From Streptomyces decoyicus (lineage in GTDB: Bacteria > Actinomycetota > Actinomycetes > Streptomycetales > Streptomycetaceae), in contig NZ_CP082301.1 of the NCBI RefSeq assembly GCF_019880305.1, positions 3,224,001 to 3,288,000 on the forward strand: DNA of 64,000 nt. The letters run 5' to 3'. The notes beneath the pieces were generated by a model. The model ran no database searches and was not told the origin of the DNA. It worked only from the letters and a program-made list of their open reading frames with translations. Shown here in pieces: positions 1 through 8,023 of this stretch. The position numbers and the translations under genes are program-made. How positions within the stretch are numbered: position 1 is the first letter of the stretch; each line of letters opens with the position of its first letter.

Positions 1-74
1 GCGCCGCCGGTCGTGGCCGCCAGGTCCAGGCAGATCCGCCCGCAGTCGAACCGCAGGTCGCAAGGCGTCGCCAT
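1..74 (-). CDS. CGNR zinc-finger family protein, N-terminus only
   Basis: Partial gene running off the left edge. An ATG on the minus strand at 74 is preceded by AAGGAG (85–90) at good spacing. The visible residues, MATPCDLRFDCGRICLDLAA, match the start of actinobacterial CGNR zinc-finger proteins, whose N-terminal stress-sensing (ABATE) domain usually opens with RFDxGRLCLDLxAT. These are thought to be transcriptional regulators with a C-terminal zinc finger, which is not in the window. It diverges from the methyltransferase at 306. The family call rests on about 24 residues. Confidence 0.65.
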   Translation of the reverse strand, partial: MATPCDLRFDCGRICLDLAATTGG

Positions 75-218
75 GTGCCTGTCACTCCTTAGGGACCAAA
101 CGTGTGTGCTCCCAGAGTGCCCGCCGCACGGGCCCGCCGGAACCCTCCGGAAGCGGTCACTCCATGCATACACCGCACGTAGACACGGAGAGTAGACGCT
201 CTGCGTATACATCTCGGG

Positions 219-224
219 TATAGT
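219..224 (+). promoter_or_regulatory. possible −10 hexamer upstream of the methyltransferase
   Basis: TATAGT lies 82 bases upstream of the methyltransferase start, in the only AT-richer patch of the divergent gap 75–305. No good −35 hexamer is seen at 16–18 bases, so this is weak. Confidence 0.25.
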
Positions 225-305
225 CCGCGGCGCGGCGGTCAGCGGGCCCTCGCCCCGGCCCGCCGCATGCCGTAGCGCCCCCGCCCCTCCAGGACGAAGG
301 TCTCC

Positions 306-1082
306 ATGTCGCGCAAGTCCCTGCTCACGAACCGCGCCGGTCTGACCCACAAGATCGGGTACGCGGTCCGCCATCCGGCCCGGATCGCCCCGTACGTCAA
401 GCGCACCGCCCGCGACACCTGGCTCCGCCTCAAGCACCCCGACCACGTCGCGTACTACCGGGCGGTGATGGCCTCCGACGCGGGCCGCAACCCGGAGGCC
501 GCGGTCGGCAGCCGCAGCCATGACCGCTGGCTGGCGCTGGGCGAGATGCAGTTCGACTACCTGGCCGAGCACGGCCTGGAGCCCGGCCACCGGATGCTCG
601 ACATCGGCTGCGGCAATCTGCGCGCGGGCTGGCGCTTCATCGCCCATCTGGACACCGGCAACTACTACGGCATCGACATCTCGCCGGACATCCTGATCTC
701 CGCGAAGCAGACCCTGACGACCTACGAACTCCAGGACAAGCTGCCGCACTTGACCATCACGCAGGACCTGAAGCTGGACTTCCTGCCGTCCGCCCACTTC
801 GACGTCGTCCACGCGCACAGCGTCTTCTCGCACTCGCCGATCGGCGTCATCGACGAGTGCCTGGCCCATGTCGGCCGGATCCTGGCCCCCGGCGGCTTCT
901 TCGACTTCACCTTCGACCGCACCGAGGGCGCCGAACACCAGGTACTGCACGAGGACTTCTACTACCGGACCGAGACCTTGCTGCAACTGGCCCGGAAGCA
1001 CGGCCTTCAGGCGCGCTTCATGGACGACTGGGAGAAGCGGCCGCACGGCCAGTCCAAGATCCGCGTGAACAACCCGGAGTAG
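306..1082 (+). CDS. class I SAM-dependent methyltransferase
   Basis: 258-residue protein with a Rossmann methyltransferase core: motif I MLDIGCGN at about residues 97–104, the motif II region YYGIDIS at about 119, an acidic strand with FDVVHAHSVFSH, and the late-core GGFFDFTF. About 85 residues precede the core and include a basic N-terminus. The start is the ATG at 306, preceded by GGACGAAGG. The substrate cannot be told; similar proteins occur beside glycan and lipid genes. It is monocistronic: a divergent gene lies upstream and nnaR converges from downstream across a minisatellite. Confidence 0.85.
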   Translation: MSRKSLLTNRAGLTHKIGYAVRHPARIAPYVKRTARDTWLRLKHPDHVAYYRAVMASDAGRNPEAAVGSRSHDRWLALGEMQFDYLAEHGLEPGHRMLDIGCGNLRAGWRFIAHLDTGNYYGIDISPDILISAKQTLTTYELQDKLPHLTITQDLKLDFLPSAHFDVVHAHSVFSHSPIGVIDECLAHVGRILAPGGFFDFTFDRTEGAEHQVLHEDFYYRTETLLQLARKHGLQARFMDDWEKRPHGQSKIRVNNPE

Positions 1083-1164
1083 GGCCGGCCCGAGGGATCA
1101 TGGCCGAAAGAAGCCGCCCCGGCCCGACGGAACGGCCCCGGCCCCGGTCCCGGCCCTCGCGAGG

Positions 1165-1337
1165 CCGCTACTGCCCGCCGTACCAGTCCGGGTCCACTAC
1201 TCCCCGCCGACTAGTCCGGGGCCGCTACTGCCCGCCGTACCAGTCCGGGTCCGCCGCTCCCCGCCGTCCTTGCCCGGGTCCGCAACTCCCCGCCGTCCTT
1301 GCCCGTGTCCGCTACTCCCCGCTGTACTTGTCCGTGT
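1165..1337. repeat. 29-bp minisatellite, six units, ending inside the 3' end of nnaR
   Basis: Six imperfect tandem units start at 1165, 1194, 1222, 1251, 1280 and 1309, spaced 29, 28, 29, 29 and 29 bases. Each resembles CCGCTACTCCCCGCCGTACC followed by AGTCCGGGT. The last unit holds the nnaR stop codon (CTA at 1312–1314) and its last codons, so the array looks like a coding 3' end copied downstream. It fills most of the gap between the two convergent genes. No protein or CRISPR function is suggested: there are no spacers and copies diverge. Confidence 0.85.
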
Positions 1338-2502
1338 CCGCATGCGGGTCGAGCGACAGCCGGTAGCCGCGCTTGACGACCGTCTGGATCAGCTTGGGCG
1401 CGCCCAGCGCCCCCCGCAGCCGGGCCATCGCGGTCTCCACCGCGTGTTCGTCCGTGCCCGACCCCGGCAGCGCGCGCAGCAGCTCCGCGCGCGAGACCAC
1501 CCAGCCGGGGCGGCGCGCCAGCGCACGCAGCAGCGCCATCCCGGCCGGCGGCACCGGCCGCAGCGCCCCGTCCACCACGACGGCGTGCCCGCGGATCTCC
1601 AGCTGCCGCCCCGCCACCGGCAAGGTACGTACCCGGCCCGGGAGTTCACGGCACAGCAGCTGCACCAGCGGACCCAGCCGGAAGCGCTCCGGCTGGAGCG
1701 TGGGGATCTCCTCCGCCTGGAGCGGCAGCGCGGTCACCGGCCCCACGCACACCGACAGCACCTCCTGCCGCAGCGCCGCCAGCACCTCCTCGCGGACCCC
1801 GCGCTCCCCCGCCCGGCGCAGCAGCGACGCGGCGGCCGGCGCGCTGGTGAACGTCACCGCGTCCAGGGCGCGCGACACCACCGCGTCCAGCAGCCGGTCG
1901 ACCGGCCCGATGTCCTCCGGCGGCATCCACCGGTACACGGGGACGCCGACCACCTCCGCACCACCGTCCCGCAGCGCCTCGACGAACCCCGGCAGCGGCT
2001 CCCCGTGCAGCTGTAGGGCCACCCGGCGCCCGGAGACGCCCTCCGCCAGCAGCCGGTCCAGTACCTCGGCCATCGACTCGGAGGCCGGTGACCACTTCTC
2101 GGTCAGCCCGGCGGCCCGGATCGCGCCGCGCACCTTGGGCCCGCGCGCGAGCAGCTCCACCCCGGCCAGCCGGTCCAGCAGCGCCTCGCCCAGGCCCCAG
2201 CCCTCCGCGGCCTCGATCCAGCCGCGGAAGCCGATGGCGGTGGTGGCCACGACGACATCGGGCGCCTGGTCGATCAGGTCCCGGGTCACGTCGAGCAGCT
2301 CGGTATCGTCCGGCAGCGGGACGATGCGCAGCGCGGGCGCATGCATCACCTGGGCGCCGCGCCGCTCCAGCAGGGCGCCCAGCTCCTCCGCCCGCCGGGC
2401 CGCGGTCACCCCGACGGTGAACCCGTCCAGCGGCCGGACGGCCGGTTCCGCCTCCGGCGCCGTCCGCTCCTGCTCACTGTGCTCCTGCTGCTGATCGTGC
2501 AT
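1312..2502 (-). CDS. nnaR: NnaR-type nitrate regulator: HemD-like domain plus winged helix
   Basis: 396 residues from the ATG at 2502; upstream TTG/ATG codons would add an unlikely low-complexity leader. Residues about 25–255 form a uroporphyrinogen-III synthase (HemD) fold. The C-terminal 100 residues are an OmpR-type winged helix (RRPGWVVSRAELLRALPG, then VETAMARLRGALG and VKRGYRLSL). HemD fused to a DNA-binding domain beside a nitrate transporter is the arrangement of S. coelicolor NnaR, a co-regulator of nitrate/nitrite assimilation acting with GlnR. A true synthase is the alternative, and automatic annotation will usually call it HemD. It lies 290 bases downstream of narK on the same strand. 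The last codons sit in a minisatellite unit. Confidence 0.8.
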   Translation of the reverse strand: MHDQQQEHSEQERTAPEAEPAVRPLDGFTVGVTAARRAEELGALLERRGAQVMHAPALRIVPLPDDTELLDVTRDLIDQAPDVVVATTAIGFRGWIEAAEGWGLGEALLDRLAGVELLARGPKVRGAIRAAGLTEKWSPASESMAEVLDRLLAEGVSGRRVALQLHGEPLPGFVEALRDGGAEVVGVPVYRWMPPEDIGPVDRLLDAVVSRALDAVTFTSAPAAASLLRRAGERGVREEVLAALRQEVLSVCVGPVTALPLQAEEIPTLQPERFRLGPLVQLLCRELPGRVRTLPVAGRQLEIRGHAVVVDGALRPVPPAGMALLRALARRPGWVVSRAELLRALPGSGTDEHAVETAMARLRGALGAPKLIQTVVKRGYRLSLDPHADTDKYSGE

Positions 2503-2580
2503 GGTCGTCCCGCTCCGCCCAGAGTGGTGTTGCCTCGTGCTCCCGTACCGCCGCGGCTCGGGCGGCACCGAGTACCAGGT

Positions 2581-2602
2581 TGTCAAGATGCCAAGGTGTC
2601 AA
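2581..2602 (-). promoter_or_regulatory. paired TTGACA hexamers upstream of nnaR
   Basis: On the minus strand TTGACA occurs at 2602–2597 and again at 2586–2581, 16 bases apart, about 80–100 bases before the nnaR start. Each could be a −35 element, but no clear TAnnnT lies at the right distance from either. They could equally be a regulator's direct repeat. Confidence 0.3.
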
Positions 2603-2706
2603 CGGCACGTGACGGTCCCGGTCCTCCAGTATTTCCCCGCGGTTACGGCGGCCGCCTGCCCACCCGTACGACGCCCCGTGCACCGGCCGGTGCACGGGCA
2701 CGGCAC

Positions 2707-2727
2707 GGGCAGGGGCAGGGGCCGGGG
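2707..2727 (+). other. G-quadruplex motif between narK and nnaR
   Basis: Four G-tracts (GGG, GGGG, GGGG, GGGG) separated by only two bases each (CA, CA, CC) form a textbook intramolecular G-quadruplex motif on the plus strand, the template strand for the flanking genes. A run of similar GGCAGG blocks continues to about 2745. No function is shown. Confidence 0.55.
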
Positions 2728-2792
2728 CAGAGGCAGCGGAAGGGGCCCGACGGCCCGATACGACGGCCCCGCGCCCCTCCCCCTCCCCCCGC

Positions 2793-4262
2793 TCACACCT
2801 CCGCGTACACCGCCGGCCGCTCCCCGTCCACGGCCGCCGCGTCCGCCCCGTCCGCCGCCTGCGCCGCACGCCGCCCGCGCACCGCGGGCCGCAGGTACAC
2901 GCCCCAGGTCACCGCCCCGCACACCACGTAGCAGGCCAGGAACGACACAAACGCCGGGGTGCCCGATCCGGCCACCATGAACGACTGCCGGAAGGCCAGA
3001 TTGATGCCCAGCCCGCCGAGCGCACCCACCGCACCGATCAGCCCCATCGCCGCCCCCGACAGCCGCCGTCCGTATACCGCGGCCGCCTCCCCTTCCAGCC
3101 CGCGCCGCAGCGCCTGGGCCTGGAAGATCCCCGGGATCATCTTGTACGTGGAGCCGTTGCCGAGCCCCGTCAGCACGAACAGCGCGATGAACCCGACGAG
3201 GAACACGGGCAACGAGCGCACCGTCGAGGCGTAGATGACGACCCCGGTGGCCAGGCCCATCGCCACGAAGTTCCCCAGGGTGATCCGGGCGCCGCCGAAC
3301 CGGTCCGCCAGCCGCCCGCCGACCGGCCGGATCAGCGACCCCAGCAGCGGCCCGATGAACGTCAGCGACGCGGCCTGGAGGGGCGTGCGCGCGAACTGGT
3401 TCTGGAGCACCAGCCCGAAGGCGAAGCTGTAGCCGATGAACGACCCGAACGTGCCGATGTACAGCAGCGACATCACCCAGGTGTGCGGCTCCCGCGCGGC
3501 GTCGAGGGCCGCCCCGGTGTCGTTCGTCACCGGCGCCAGGTTGTCCATGAACAGCGCCGCGAGCACCGCCGCGAGGACGATCAGCGGCACATAGACGGCC
3601 AGCACGATCCGCGGATGCGCGGCCCCCGCCGTCCCGATCACCAGCAGCCCCAGCAGCTGGATCACCGGCACGCCGATGTTGCCGCCACCGGCGTTCATCC
3701 CCAGCGCCCACCCCTTCTTCCGCAGCGGATAGAAGGAGTTGATGTTGGTCATCGACGAGGCGAAGTTCCCGCCGCCGACCCCCGCCAGCGCCGCGACCAG
3801 CATGAACGTCGTGTACGACGTGCCCGGCTCCATGACCACCGCCGCCACCGCGACCGGCACCAGCAGCATCGCCGCGCTGATCACCGTCCAGTTGCGCCCG
3901 CCGAACCGCGCCACCGCGAAGGTGTACGGCACCCGGAGCACCCCGCCCACCAGCGTCGGCATCGCCACCAGGAAGAACTTCCCGGCCGGATCGATCCCGT
4001 ACTCGGGCCCCATGAACAGCACCATCACCGACCACAGGCTCCAGATGGAGAACCCGATGTGCTCGGACACGACGGAGAAGGCCAGGTTCCGCCGCGCGAC
4101 CCGCTCCCCCGTCTCCCGCCAGAAGCCCTCGTCCTCCGGGTCCCAGTGCTCGATCCAGCGGCCGCCCCTCCTCGCGCGGCCCTCAATAGGGCCGTCGCTA
4201 CGGCCGTCGGCAGGGGTGTCGTCAGGGTTCTCGCTACGGGTATCTGCTGCCGCGGCCGTCAT
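2793..4262 (-). CDS. narK: nitrate/nitrite transporter, MFS NarK/NasA family
   Basis: 489-residue inner-membrane transporter with about 12 membrane segments. The nitrate signature is intact: GVGGGNFASSMTNINSFYP followed by GWALGMNAGGGNIGV (about residues 161–198). The N-terminal 60 residues are hydrophilic and acidic (PEDEGFWRETG), as in actinobacterial members. The ATG at 4262 has GGAGG five bases upstream. It moves nitrate or nitrite for assimilation or extrusion; which direction cannot be read from sequence. Its neighbour nnaR supports a role in nitrogen assimilation under GlnR/NnaR control. Confidence 0.92.
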   Translation of the reverse strand: MTAAAADTRSENPDDTPADGRSDGPIEGRARRGGRWIEHWDPEDEGFWRETGERVARRNLAFSVVSEHIGFSIWSLWSVMVLFMGPEYGIDPAGKFFLVAMPTLVGGVLRVPYTFAVARFGGRNWTVISAAMLLVPVAVAAVVMEPGTSYTTFMLVAALAGVGGGNFASSMTNINSFYPLRKKGWALGMNAGGGNIGVPVIQLLGLLVIGTAGAAHPRIVLAVYVPLIVLAAVLAALFMDNLAPVTNDTGAALDAAREPHTWVMSLLYIGTFGSFIGYSFAFGLVLQNQFARTPLQAASLTFIGPLLGSLIRPVGGRLADRFGGARITLGNFVAMGLATGVVIYASTVRSLPVFLVGFIALFVLTGLGNGSTYKMIPGIFQAQALRRGLEGEAAAVYGRRLSGAAMGLIGAVGALGGLGINLAFRQSFMVAGSGTPAFVSFLACYVVCGAVTWGVYLRPAVRGRRAAQAADGADAAAVDGERPAVYAEV

Positions 4263-4309
4263 CGCGCCTCCAGGGTTCAGGTCCTGCTCCCTGACGCTAG
4301 GGGCGACGG

Positions 4310-4335
4310 GTTTCCGTACCGTGCCGCCCGGTGAC
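4310..4335 (-). promoter_or_regulatory. imperfect GlnR/NnaR-like site upstream of narK
   Basis: On the minus strand GTCAC (4335–4331) is followed 21 bases later by GAAAC (4314–4310), 48 bases from the narK start. GlnR boxes combine GTnAC and GAAAC half-sites at 11-base steps. Here the middle half-site is poor and the distance is off by about one base, so this is a candidate only. Confidence 0.3.
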
Positions 4336-4391
4336 GGGGACGCAACCTTGCACTCACGCGACGGGGCGGTGGCCGGTGAGGGCGGGCCTCT

Positions 4392-4508
4392 TCAGAGGCC
4401 GAGGTAATGCGTCACGGCATGTTCGACTTCGGCGAGTTCATCTCGGTCGAGATAGTTCCCGCGCTTCGTATCACCGAAGTCGACGCGGCAGACGGCGCCA
4501 CAGATCAC
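4392..4508 (-). pseudogene. MazF/PemK-type toxin with the central part deleted
   Basis: The frame begins GTG at 4508, overlapping the antitoxin stop (GTGA), as toxins do in such operons. It encodes only 38 residues. The first 17, [17 protein letters not shown], are a MazF-family N-terminus; the last 18, DRDELAEVEHAVTHYLGL, are the typical C-terminus of the same streptomycete family. Full-length members are about 110–115 residues, so some 75 central residues are missing in frame. The β-barrel and RNA-binding site would be lost, so toxicity is unlikely. It could still be translated as a micropeptide. Confidence 0.75.
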
Positions 4509-4705
4509 CAGGCGTCCTCTTCCGTGGTCAGGTCCTCATCGGCCAGACGCCCTGCGTCGCTGCGGGCGCGGGAGACCCATTCCTCACGCTCCAGAAGTCG
4601 CAGCGCACGCCGGATCACATCACTGGTGCCCTCGCCACCACGCATCGCATCCCTGATGATCCGCGCGTCCTCTTCGGTGGGCCGAAATCCCTTCGTCGCT
4701 GCCAT
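4505..4705 (-). CDS. ribbon-helix-helix antitoxin, MazE-like
   Basis: 66 residues from the ATG at 4705. The core [16 protein letters not shown] then [16 protein letters not shown] is a ribbon-helix-helix DNA-binding module. The acidic tail ending [13 protein letters not shown] would wrap the toxin. Short RHH proteins of this form precede MazF/PemK toxins in Streptomyces. It is intact, while the overlapping downstream toxin is reduced to 38 residues, so the pair is a decayed module or an orphan antitoxin that may still repress its promoter. Confidence 0.8.
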   Translation of the reverse strand: MAATKGFRPTEEDARIIRDAMRGGEGTSDVIRRALRLLEREEWVSRARSDAGRLADEDLTTEEDAW

Positions 4706-4773
4706 ACAGGACAGATTGACGCCGTGCGCAACACCTGTCCAACGGTGGTAGTACACCTCCACCCCCAGACCGG

Positions 4774-5178
4774 TCACACGGCGAACTCGCACCAGACGAT
4801 CTTGCCGGGCATCCGCTCCCCCACGCCCCACTTGTCCGCCAGCGCCTCCACCAGCAGCAGCCCGCGCCCGCCCTCGTCCACCGGACCGTCGCCCGTCCGC
4901 ACCCGCGGCCATCCGTCCCCGCTGTCGTGCACCTCCAGCCGCAGCACCCCGCCCGCCGGCGGCCACACGTACAGCTGGAACCCGCGCCCAGGCGGGACCC
5001 CGTGACGCAGCGCGTTCGTCGCCAGCTCGCTCACACACAGCAACACCGCCTCCGCCCGCTCCCCGACGCCCCACTCCACCAGCGCCGCCCGCACGAATTC
5101 CCTCGCGAGCGGCACCGACCGCCGCTCGCGCCGGTAGAACCGCTCGCGTGGAAAAGGGAGTTGAGTCTCTGCGTTCAT
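4774..5178 (-). CDS. ATP-binding protein, anti-sigma-factor-like HATPase
   Basis: 134 residues from the ATG at 5178. It is a single GHKL ATPase domain of the HATPase_c_2/SpoIIAB–RsbW type: N-box [10 protein letters not shown] (51–60), G1 DSGDGWP (85–91), G2 GGRGLLLV (103–110). There is no histidine-kinase dimerisation domain. Streptomycetes carry many such small proteins, frequently divergent from an HTH–DUF397 pair as here. The role is probably as a serine kinase or anti-sigma partner in a signalling switch; the partner is unknown. No strong ribosome-binding site precedes the chosen start. Confidence 0.8.
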   Translation of the reverse strand: MNAETQLPFPRERFYRRERRSVPLAREFVRAALVEWGVGERAEAVLLCVSELATNALRHGVPPGRGFQLYVWPPAGGVLRLEVHDSGDGWPRVRTGDGPVDEGGRGLLLVEALADKWGVGERMPGKIVWCEFAV

Positions 5179-5289
5179 GCGACGACGGTCGCAGTGAGTA
5201 ACTACGCTGCACAGTGGGTGAACCCGTACACGTGGTGAGTACGGGCGCACGCACGGTCACCGGCACCGAAGTACGGGGAGGGCAACGCC

Positions 5290-6117
5290 ATGCAGGCGCG
5301 AACCAAGCCCAAGAACCGACACTCCGCAGCCATGGAAGTCATCGGCGCCCAATTAGCGCTGTTCCGCATCAACGCCGGCCTCACCCAGCGCAGCCTCGGG
5401 GAGCGCACCACCGCGTCCGAGGAGACCATCGCCTCCATCGAGCAGGGCAGGCGTGCCCTGATGCCGCATCTCGCGACCGAGTTCGACCAGCTCCTGAACA
5501 CGGGCGGGGCGCTGGCGGCGGGGGTCGCGAAGCTGCCACCGAAGGAGAAGTACCCGATCTGGGCGGAGGAGTTCATCGCCTATGAGCGGGTGGCTGTCGC
5601 CTTGTCGTGGTACGAGAACCAAGTGCTCCCCGGATTGCTCCAAACCGGGAAGTACGCCCGCGCGACATTTCGCAACGACCTACCAGCCCTGAGCAAAGAG
5701 ACGATCGAGCAGCGTGTCGAGGCCCGGCTCGAACGCCAAGAAATCCTGCATCGCGCCGTACCCGTCATTGCCAGCTTCATCATCTCGGAGGCCGTCCTCA
5801 AGGATCACCTCGACAGCCATGACGTCATGCGGGAGCAGCTGCGGCATCTGCGCGCATGTGCCGATCTACCCGGAGTAGCAATCCAGGTCATGCCGTTCGG
5901 CAACACCAGCCATGCCGGTCTCTCCGGGCCCTTCGTGCTGCTGGAGACCCCCGACCACCAGCACTTCGCATACTCCGAGACGCAACTCGGCAGCCACCTC
6001 ATCTCCGACCCGGACAAGGTCAGCAGTCTCACCCAGAAATATGGAATGCTGCGAATGCAGGCCCTCAACGCCGAAGAGACCATGGGCCTTCTGGACCGGC
6101 TGCTAGGAGAGCAATGA
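5290..6117 (+). CDS. HTH regulator with DUF5753 (Scr2-like antitoxin/regulator), TTA codon
   Basis: 275 residues. An N-terminal XRE-type helix-turn-helix (about 15–50, with [20 protein letters not shown]) is followed by a DUF5753 domain (about 95–270, opening [17 protein letters not shown]). The ATG at 5290 is preceded by GGGGAGG. The family regulates the DUF397 gene that follows, overlapping by four bases (ATGA); in S. coelicolor such pairs were described as Scr1–Scr2, with toxin–antitoxin-like behaviour. Codon 22 is TTA (5353–5355), so translation may need the bldA tRNA. It is divergent from the ATP-binding gene. Confidence 0.88.
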   Translation: MQARTKPKNRHSAAMEVIGAQLALFRINAGLTQRSLGERTTASEETIASIEQGRRALMPHLATEFDQLLNTGGALAAGVAKLPPKEKYPIWAEEFIAYERVAVALSWYENQVLPGLLQTGKYARATFRNDLPALSKETIEQRVEARLERQEILHRAVPVIASFIISEAVLKDHLDSHDVMREQLRHLRACADLPGVAIQVMPFGNTSHAGLSGPFVLLETPDHQHFAYSETQLGSHLISDPDKVSSLTQKYGMLRMQALNAEETMGLLDRLLGEQ

Positions 6118-6374
6118 CCGACCTGACGTGGTTCAAGTCCAGCTACAGCAGCGAGCAAGGCGGCGCCTGCCTGGAAGTCGCCTACACCTGGCGCAAGTCC
6201 AGCCACAGCAGCGACGAAGGCGGCGCCTGCGTAGAGGTGGCCACCCACCCCACCACCATCCACGTCCGCGACTCCAAGGACCCCCGGGGCCCGCACCTGG
6301 ACTTCTCGCCGGGCGCCTGGGCCTCGTTCACCTCGTACGCCGTACGTAGCGCTGCCGCCACAACGGCTCCGTAA
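6114..6374 (+). CDS. DUF397 protein (Scr1-like) with a duplicated N-terminal module
   Basis: 86 residues starting in the ATGA overlap with the HTH gene; AGGAGAG at 6105–6111 is the ribosome-binding site. Ordinary DUF397 proteins are about 60–70 residues: TWxKSSxSxxxGGACVEVA, then VRDSKDPxGPxLxFSPxAWxxF. Here the first module occurs twice, WFKSSYSSEQGGACLEVA and WRKSSHSSDEGGACVEVA, 20 residues apart, followed by the single C-terminal module. The duplicated DNA (about 6128–6247) is a near-perfect 60-bp tandem repeat. It probably partners the HTH protein. It ends six bases before the convergent DUF4232 gene. Confidence 0.85.
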   Translation: MTDLTWFKSSYSSEQGGACLEVAYTWRKSSHSSDEGGACVEVATHPTTIHVRDSKDPRGPHLDFSPGAWASFTSYAVRSAAATTAP

Positions 6375-6380
6375 CCGGGG

Positions 6381-6920
6381 CTACTCGGCCGCCTCCCGCG
6401 GTGGGTCCATCCATATCCGGTCCGCGCAGAGAGTCATCCGCAGCCGCTTGCCCGCCTCGTCCCGTGCCACGACCGCCTGCCGGCGGGGGTAGTCGCGCGG
6501 CGCGGACACCACGGCGGTGTCGTTGCTGACCATGGCGGCACTCGGCGGCGTGTCCTTGGGGCAGTCCTTGTAGCGCAGAGGCGCCAGGACCGTACCGCCG
6601 CGCGGCAGGTCTATCGGCAGGGTCTTGCCATGCCCTACGGCATCGGACTCGGGTCCCTTGCCGACGTGGATCTCGAAGGCCGGGAAGCCGCGGAACACAC
6701 AGGGGCCCGCGCCCGTGTTGGCGATGGACAGCCGCGCCTCGCGATGCACCGTGCGCGGCTTCTTCTTCAGGACGGTGAGCTTCCAGCGCAGGCCCTTGGT
6801 CGTGCAGTTGGCGTGCAGTGCCGTCATCCGCGACGTACCGCAGCCCGTCACGGCCAGGCCCGCCGTCACGGTCAAGGTCAGCGCGGCCGCCCCCACCGCA
6901 AGAAGTGAACGCCGTCGCAT
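6381..6920 (-). CDS. DUF4232 lipoprotein
   Basis: 179 residues from the ATG at 6920, with GGGGGAG just upstream. The N-terminus has a basic RRR, a hydrophobic stretch and a lipobox AVTGC (Cys about 27), so it should be exported and lipid-anchored. The mature part is a DUF4232 β-sandwich (WKLTVLKKKPR, then LSIANTGAGPCVFRGFPAF) with paired cysteines. The function of DUF4232 proteins is unknown. It lies 128 bases downstream of the LysR gene on the same strand and may be transcribed separately. Confidence 0.85.
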   Translation of the reverse strand: MRRRSLLAVGAAALTLTVTAGLAVTGCGTSRMTALHANCTTKGLRWKLTVLKKKPRTVHREARLSIANTGAGPCVFRGFPAFEIHVGKGPESDAVGHGKTLPIDLPRGGTVLAPLRYKDCPKDTPPSAAMVSNDTAVVSAPRDYPRRQAVVARDEAGKRLRMTLCADRIWMDPPREAAE

Positions 6921-7048
6921 GGCTCCCCCTGTTCGTTCGGCACACATTTCCCTGCCGTTTAGGAAAGTTTTTGCGCACCCGGGGTTCCCTCTGCGACCAC
7001 ATCTTCTGCCGAACGCCGCGCACGCCGGGCCGTCACCCCGTACGCCCA

Positions 7049-8023
7049 TCACCCCCGTATGCCCATCACCCGCGCATCCCCCTCCGGGAGCCACCAGGCG
7101 TTCCCGGGCAGCACCAACCAGCCCTGCTTCTCGGCCAGTTCCCGGGCGGCCGCCCGCAACGCGTCCAGCCCCGGATGCCGCAGCCCCCGCCGCCACACCA
7201 TCGAGACCGGCGAGAGCGGTACGGGATCGACGAGCGGCCGCAGCACCATCCCGGGCACCTCGATGAACTCCACGCTCGCCAGCACCGACCACCCCCTCTT
7301 GCGCACCACCCGGACGAATTCCTGCGAGCCCTCGATCTCCGGGAACGGCTCGGCCGTCGCGATGCCGCGGCTCGCGAAGAGCCGCTCGGCCAGGTCCGTC
7401 CACTCCGCGGTCTGCGGGTTTCCGGCGCCCGCGTAGAGCGTCTCGCCGGCCAGCTCGGCGAGGGCGACGGCGGGCCGCGCGGCCAGCGGATGGTCCTCGC
7501 GCAGCAGGACCGCCATCGGCTCCAGGCGGACCGGCTGATGTTCCAGCCCGGCCCGTACAGCGGGCGGCAGCGCCGCGATCCGGCCGAAGGAGACATCGAG
7601 CCGCCCGGCCGCGACCTCGGCCGCCGCACCCGTCAGCCCGCTGTGGAAGCGGGCGACCAGCTCACAGCTGTCCGGCACCCGCTCCCTGGCCGCCTCCAGC
7701 GCCCCGTGGGCGGTACCGATCGGGACCCCCACATCGACCAGCAGCGGCCGCTCGGGGGCGGACCGGAACGTGGCGGCCAGCTCGTCGTGTGCGGCCAACA
7801 CCCGCCGCGCGAGCGGCAGTAGCCGCGCCCCGTCCGCCGTCAGGGAAACCTGGCGGGTGGTCCGTACGAACAGCGCGGCACCCAGCTCCCGCTCCAGGCG
7901 CCGGATGTCGCGGCTCAGCGCCTGCTGGGCGACGTACAGGCGGGCGGCGGCCCGGGTGAAGTGCAGTTCCTCGGCGACGGCGAGGAAGACGCGGAGCAGA
8001 CGCGGATCGGTGTCGTACGGCAT
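7049..8023 (-). CDS. LysR-family transcriptional regulator
   Basis: 324 residues from the ATG at 8023, preceded by AGGATGAG. Residues 1–60 are a LysR winged helix (VAEELHFTRAAARLYVAQQA, then LERELGAALFVRTTRQV). The rest is a periplasmic-binding-type effector domain. It is divergent from an MFS gene with a 140-bp shared promoter region, so control of that transporter and of itself is the obvious inference. The effector is unknown. Confidence 0.88.
   Translation of the reverse strand: MPYDTDPRLLRVFLAVAEELHFTRAAARLYVAQQALSRDIRRLERELGAALFVRTTRQVSLTADGARLLPLARRVLAAHDELAATFRSAPERPLLVDVGVPIGTAHGALEAARERVPDSCELVARFHSGLTGAAAEVAAGRLDVSFGRIAALPPAVRAGLEHQPVRLEPMAVLLREDHPLAARPAVALAELAGETLYAGAGNPQTAEWTDLAERLFASRGIATAEPFPEIEGSQEFVRVVRKRGWSVLASVEFIEVPGMVLRPLVDPVPLSPVSMVWRRGLRHPGLDALRAAARELAEKQGWLVLPGNAWWLPEGDARVMGIRG

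Noticed and set aside
1165..1337. CRISPR array
   Set aside because: Units are contiguous with no spacers, copies diverge, and one is part of a coding end; no cas genes.
4505..5266. A 253-codon minus-strand protein
   Set aside because: Its first 180 codons are antisense-like, low-complexity sequence overlapping the ATP-binding gene; only the last 66 codons are the antitoxin.
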